This document shows positions 61,294 through 64,000 of a DNA stretch of 64,000 nt, piece by piece (position 1 is the stretch's first letter; each line of letters opens with the position of its first letter). Both the position numbers and the translations under genes were made by a program. The DNA is from Psettodes erumei. Taxonomy: Eukaryota > Chordata > Actinopteri > Pleuronectiformes > Psettodidae. The DNA is taken from the NCBI GenBank assembly GCA_016785225.1, contig JAFBJZ010000781.1, positions 2,604,001-2,668,000 on the forward strand. The letters are read 5' to 3'. A model generated the notes under the pieces. It had not been told where the DNA came from and searched no databases. It saw nothing but the letters and a program-made list of their open reading frames with translations.

Positions 61294-64000
61294 GGGGTGT
61301 TACCGGCTCCTCACAAGTCACTCTCTGTGAAGGAGAGAGAAATGTCACATGACTGCAAGCCTTTCAAACAGATATATTCTTGATCTCTTTATGCTACCTG
61401 GCTGGACTATAAATAAGACGATGTCTTGAAGTAACTTCAGATTCCACTTTCCAGCCAAAAAAGATTTAATTAGAGGATTATTTCTCTTGTTTACTGGCCC
61501 TGGATTGTTGCGTTCAGCAGTTTTCTGACAGTCATGGAGGGGTGGGGTGGTGGTGGTGGTTTTTGGGCGGGGGGGCTCAGTCTCATTCTGTCTGCAGAGA
61601 CAAGTAGCAGAGTGGGGTATTAATTGTTCCACTGTCAGCCGCAAGCACCCATCTCATCCCCAAACCATTAATCATGAAGTGAGAGGTGGAGGTTGCAGGG
61701 CCAAAATCACATATGCATGAAGGCAATTTGCAATGCCAGGAATCTGATCAGAAAAAACACATTTCATTTCCCATGGTGTGCGTGCTGGAGGATTGGTGTA
61801 AGATTATGTTGGAGGATTTTTGGTTCTTGCAGCTCCTCAGGGAGGCCAACACCTTGCTCATCAGTCCATTTCAGACAAGCTAGCAGGAAGGGTTTACAGT
61901 AAACACACACATGTGAACAAAGGCTCTCATTAAAAACGACCACAGACAGAGAAAGGTCTGTCTCTCTCCACGTAACAATGCAGCCTCTCTTTTTCACTCC
62001 ACATAACCTCCCTGGAGTCTGGATTATAACCAGCGCCGGTCTCTCCTGAGCCGTGAATAAAACCAACAGTTCATGAGTCAGAGCCTTTTACATCCACACC
62101 TATTCACGGGGAGAAGAGAAAAGCAGCCGTTACTGGGTGCAGTCTCCGCCTCCCTCCCTCAGTTCAATGAATGAATGGAGGCTCTATTGAGCCTGGATGG
62201 TCTGTTGCTTCAACCCACGGTGGAAAATATGATGACCCAGCAGCAGGTAGGAGAGCGAGGCTTCTGGGACGGAATGGGTGAGAAGTCCCACCACCAGTAC
62301 CACCAATTTACACACGGACGTTTGAATGTGTTTGTAGATGTTTAAGTCACAGTTAGAACCATGGCTCACTTCAATGCTCAAGGTTAAAGGTACAGCTTTG
62401 TCTCAAAGTTGAGTGACTGCTATTTGAGCTCAGGCAATGGAGCACACGTGCAAATTAAACCCTAACATGGGAGTGTTTTCATGAAATCAGAAACATCACC
62501 AACATTTACACCAGGGAACCACTGGTTCTGGTAATCTCTCTTTCATCATAGATCAGGAAACCCAGGGTCAGTAAAAAATGTGAAACAAGTAATTAAATGA
62601 TCATACACGGTGCCAAGAAACACCCAGCATCAAAGCACGTTGATGATAATCAATTATATCATATTTAGTACTGAAATAACCACATCAATACTACAGAGTA
62701 CTATCTGTATGGCTGGAGTTTCCCTTTACTTCCTACTGGCTTTCTATTACACCATAACAGTGAGGTCAAGGGATGACAAGAGAAGCTTTCAGAACTCCGC
62801 TGTCAAAAGGTTGGCCCACCCTCCTCCTCCTCCCACACGTTGACCTCGTGACGGACGTGCCGATCATTATCAAAGTTGATATTTCTGTTGATGGTGAGCA
62901 GCGTCAGCAGTTGAATGAGCCACACTGTTACTGTGAGCAGATGCCCTTTACTGTGCAGTGAAAAAAGAGTGCCTGGCCTGAGGAGAGAGCTGGGGTTCAG
63001 ACCCACTCAAAATACAGGATCAGACCACAAGTTCCCTTGTTTCAAAGACAAAGACGGAACATTGAACTCAGCCTCTCATGGGTCCTTCAAATTGGGCCCT
63101 TTGACCCAACAACTAGCTACTAGTGGTTAATGTGAGGCATGCAAGCCAGGACAACAGCAGGTAGCCAGTTCCCCACTCATTTTTAATTTCAGCTCCTTCA
63201 GCACCGCAGCTCTTCTCCTTGGCTGCCAAAGCTGCAGCCAAGGCCCTTTCCCTTTTCAAACCTGTCACAAGGGCAATAAAAGCTCCCCTCTTTAGCCCTG
63301 CTTGCAGCAGACTGCATCAAAGAACTCGTCCCTCAACGGCAGCTGCCTAAGGATTAACCAAGGAACAAGGTCAATTTAATGCCACCAGCTACTACACAAA
63401 TTCATGCCAGCGTTTTATTTGTGTTGTCCACCTCCCTGCCTGAGGGTGGTGCCGTTCACCTGTTTCTGTCTTGCTTCAGGTTTGCTGTGTTGTAGGTGGC
63501 GGCTGATGATTGGTTAAAGACTGATGGTGCCTACTATAAAATGGCAGTTGCAGATGCCTGCCTGGTCCCTCCTTTTTTTTTGTGGCCCCCAACCAGACTA
63601 TGCTGTGCCATGCCACTGTCTAAATTCATTCATACCATTTTTCCCCTATTTGGAAGGCAGGTAATATGCCTCCCTTCTGTTGTTTTCTTTATTGAGTCAG
63701 TTAGTGGACACTATGGAATTGTTTTGTTATTTTGGGCCATGTTCAACATGAAGCCAATAACTACCTAAGTGAATAAATAAATAATTAATATTTGGATTGT
63801 ATTTTGCTGTGGTACACGTCATTGGGAGTTGTTCTCTTTATGTTATGCTCAGGTTCCCCTGGGCCAGACATAACACCCATTCATTAGATTAGATTTAGTT
63901 TTACTTTCCTTCAGTGATAAACTTGCTGGTCTATTTAATGTTGCACAAACAAACAGATACTACATTAATTGTCAGTATATTTTTTGACTGAATCAGTAGA

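Larger units (their letters stand above)
41746..64000. other. 22 kb without recognisable exons (zdhhc8 intron 1 and/or upstream flank)
   Basis: The zdhhc8 exon ending at 41745 starts in phase 2, so at least one further coding exon must lie to the right, in or beyond this stretch. I searched both strands for its expected protein (KYIPV near the start, FFVFT before the donor) and found no match with splice sites. No other gene family was recognised. The sequence is AT-rich with low CpG and no promoter-like island. Contents that can be named are the repeats and microsatellites listed separately. Open frames such as 54969-55361, 57126-57641 and 59008-59260 lack splice context and resemblance to known proteins. 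Confidence 0.6.

Noticed and set aside
63480..63850. Possible solo LTR (CTATAAAA near 63533, AATAAATAAATAA near 63771)
   Set aside because: TATA-like and poly(A)-like words occur, but no matching ends, primer-binding site or duplicate were found.

Overview
This is vertebrate nuclear DNA, most probably from a teleost fish. Genes are split into short exons with GT/AG introns. The proteins are close to human ones but with fish-type divergence, and the introns carry fish-type dispersed repeats (Tc1-like transposase relic, Harbinger-like MITE, LINE 3' end, CA/GT microsatellites). I cannot name the species.

The first 42 kb is the fish counterpart of the human 22q11.2 (DiGeorge/velocardiofacial) gene block. 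From left to right it holds tango2 (+, last four coding exons only, 4283-6184), dgcr8 (+, complete, 9056-15307), trmt2a (-, complete, 17685-21281), ranbp1 (+, complete, 22503-27096) and zdhhc8 (-, all but its first coding exon, 31059-41745). Exon boundaries were placed by reading frame, splice consensus and recalled family sequences. The exons sum to whole codon numbers for dgcr8 (780 aa), trmt2a (599 aa) and ranbp1 (217 aa). Gene order matches my recollection of human 22q11.2, but zdhhc8 is on the opposite strand, so it faces ranbp1 tail to tail.

dgcr8 and trmt2a converge with only about 0.25 kb between their poly(A) signals. trmt2a and ranbp1 diverge from a shared CpG-rich promoter. The dgcr8 transcript carries two hairpins almost identical to human pre-miR-3618 (5' UTR) and pre-miR-1306 (coding sequence, just after the start). 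These are the Microprocessor-sensitive stems through which Drosha/DGCR8 limits its own mRNA, so that feedback circuit appears conserved in fish.

The right-hand 22 kb (41746-64000) contains no exon I can recognise. It is probably the long first intron and/or upstream flank of zdhhc8, filled with AT-rich sequence, microsatellites and old repeats. The 4 kb between ranbp1 and the zdhhc8 stop is mostly 3' UTR or intergenic sequence, with a few weak coding-like minus-strand fragments worth checking. I found no clearly novel multi-gene system. The most notable signals are the two conserved dgcr8 hairpins, the inverted zdhhc8, a splice donor made of a GT microsatellite, and a 49-bp inverted-repeat element.
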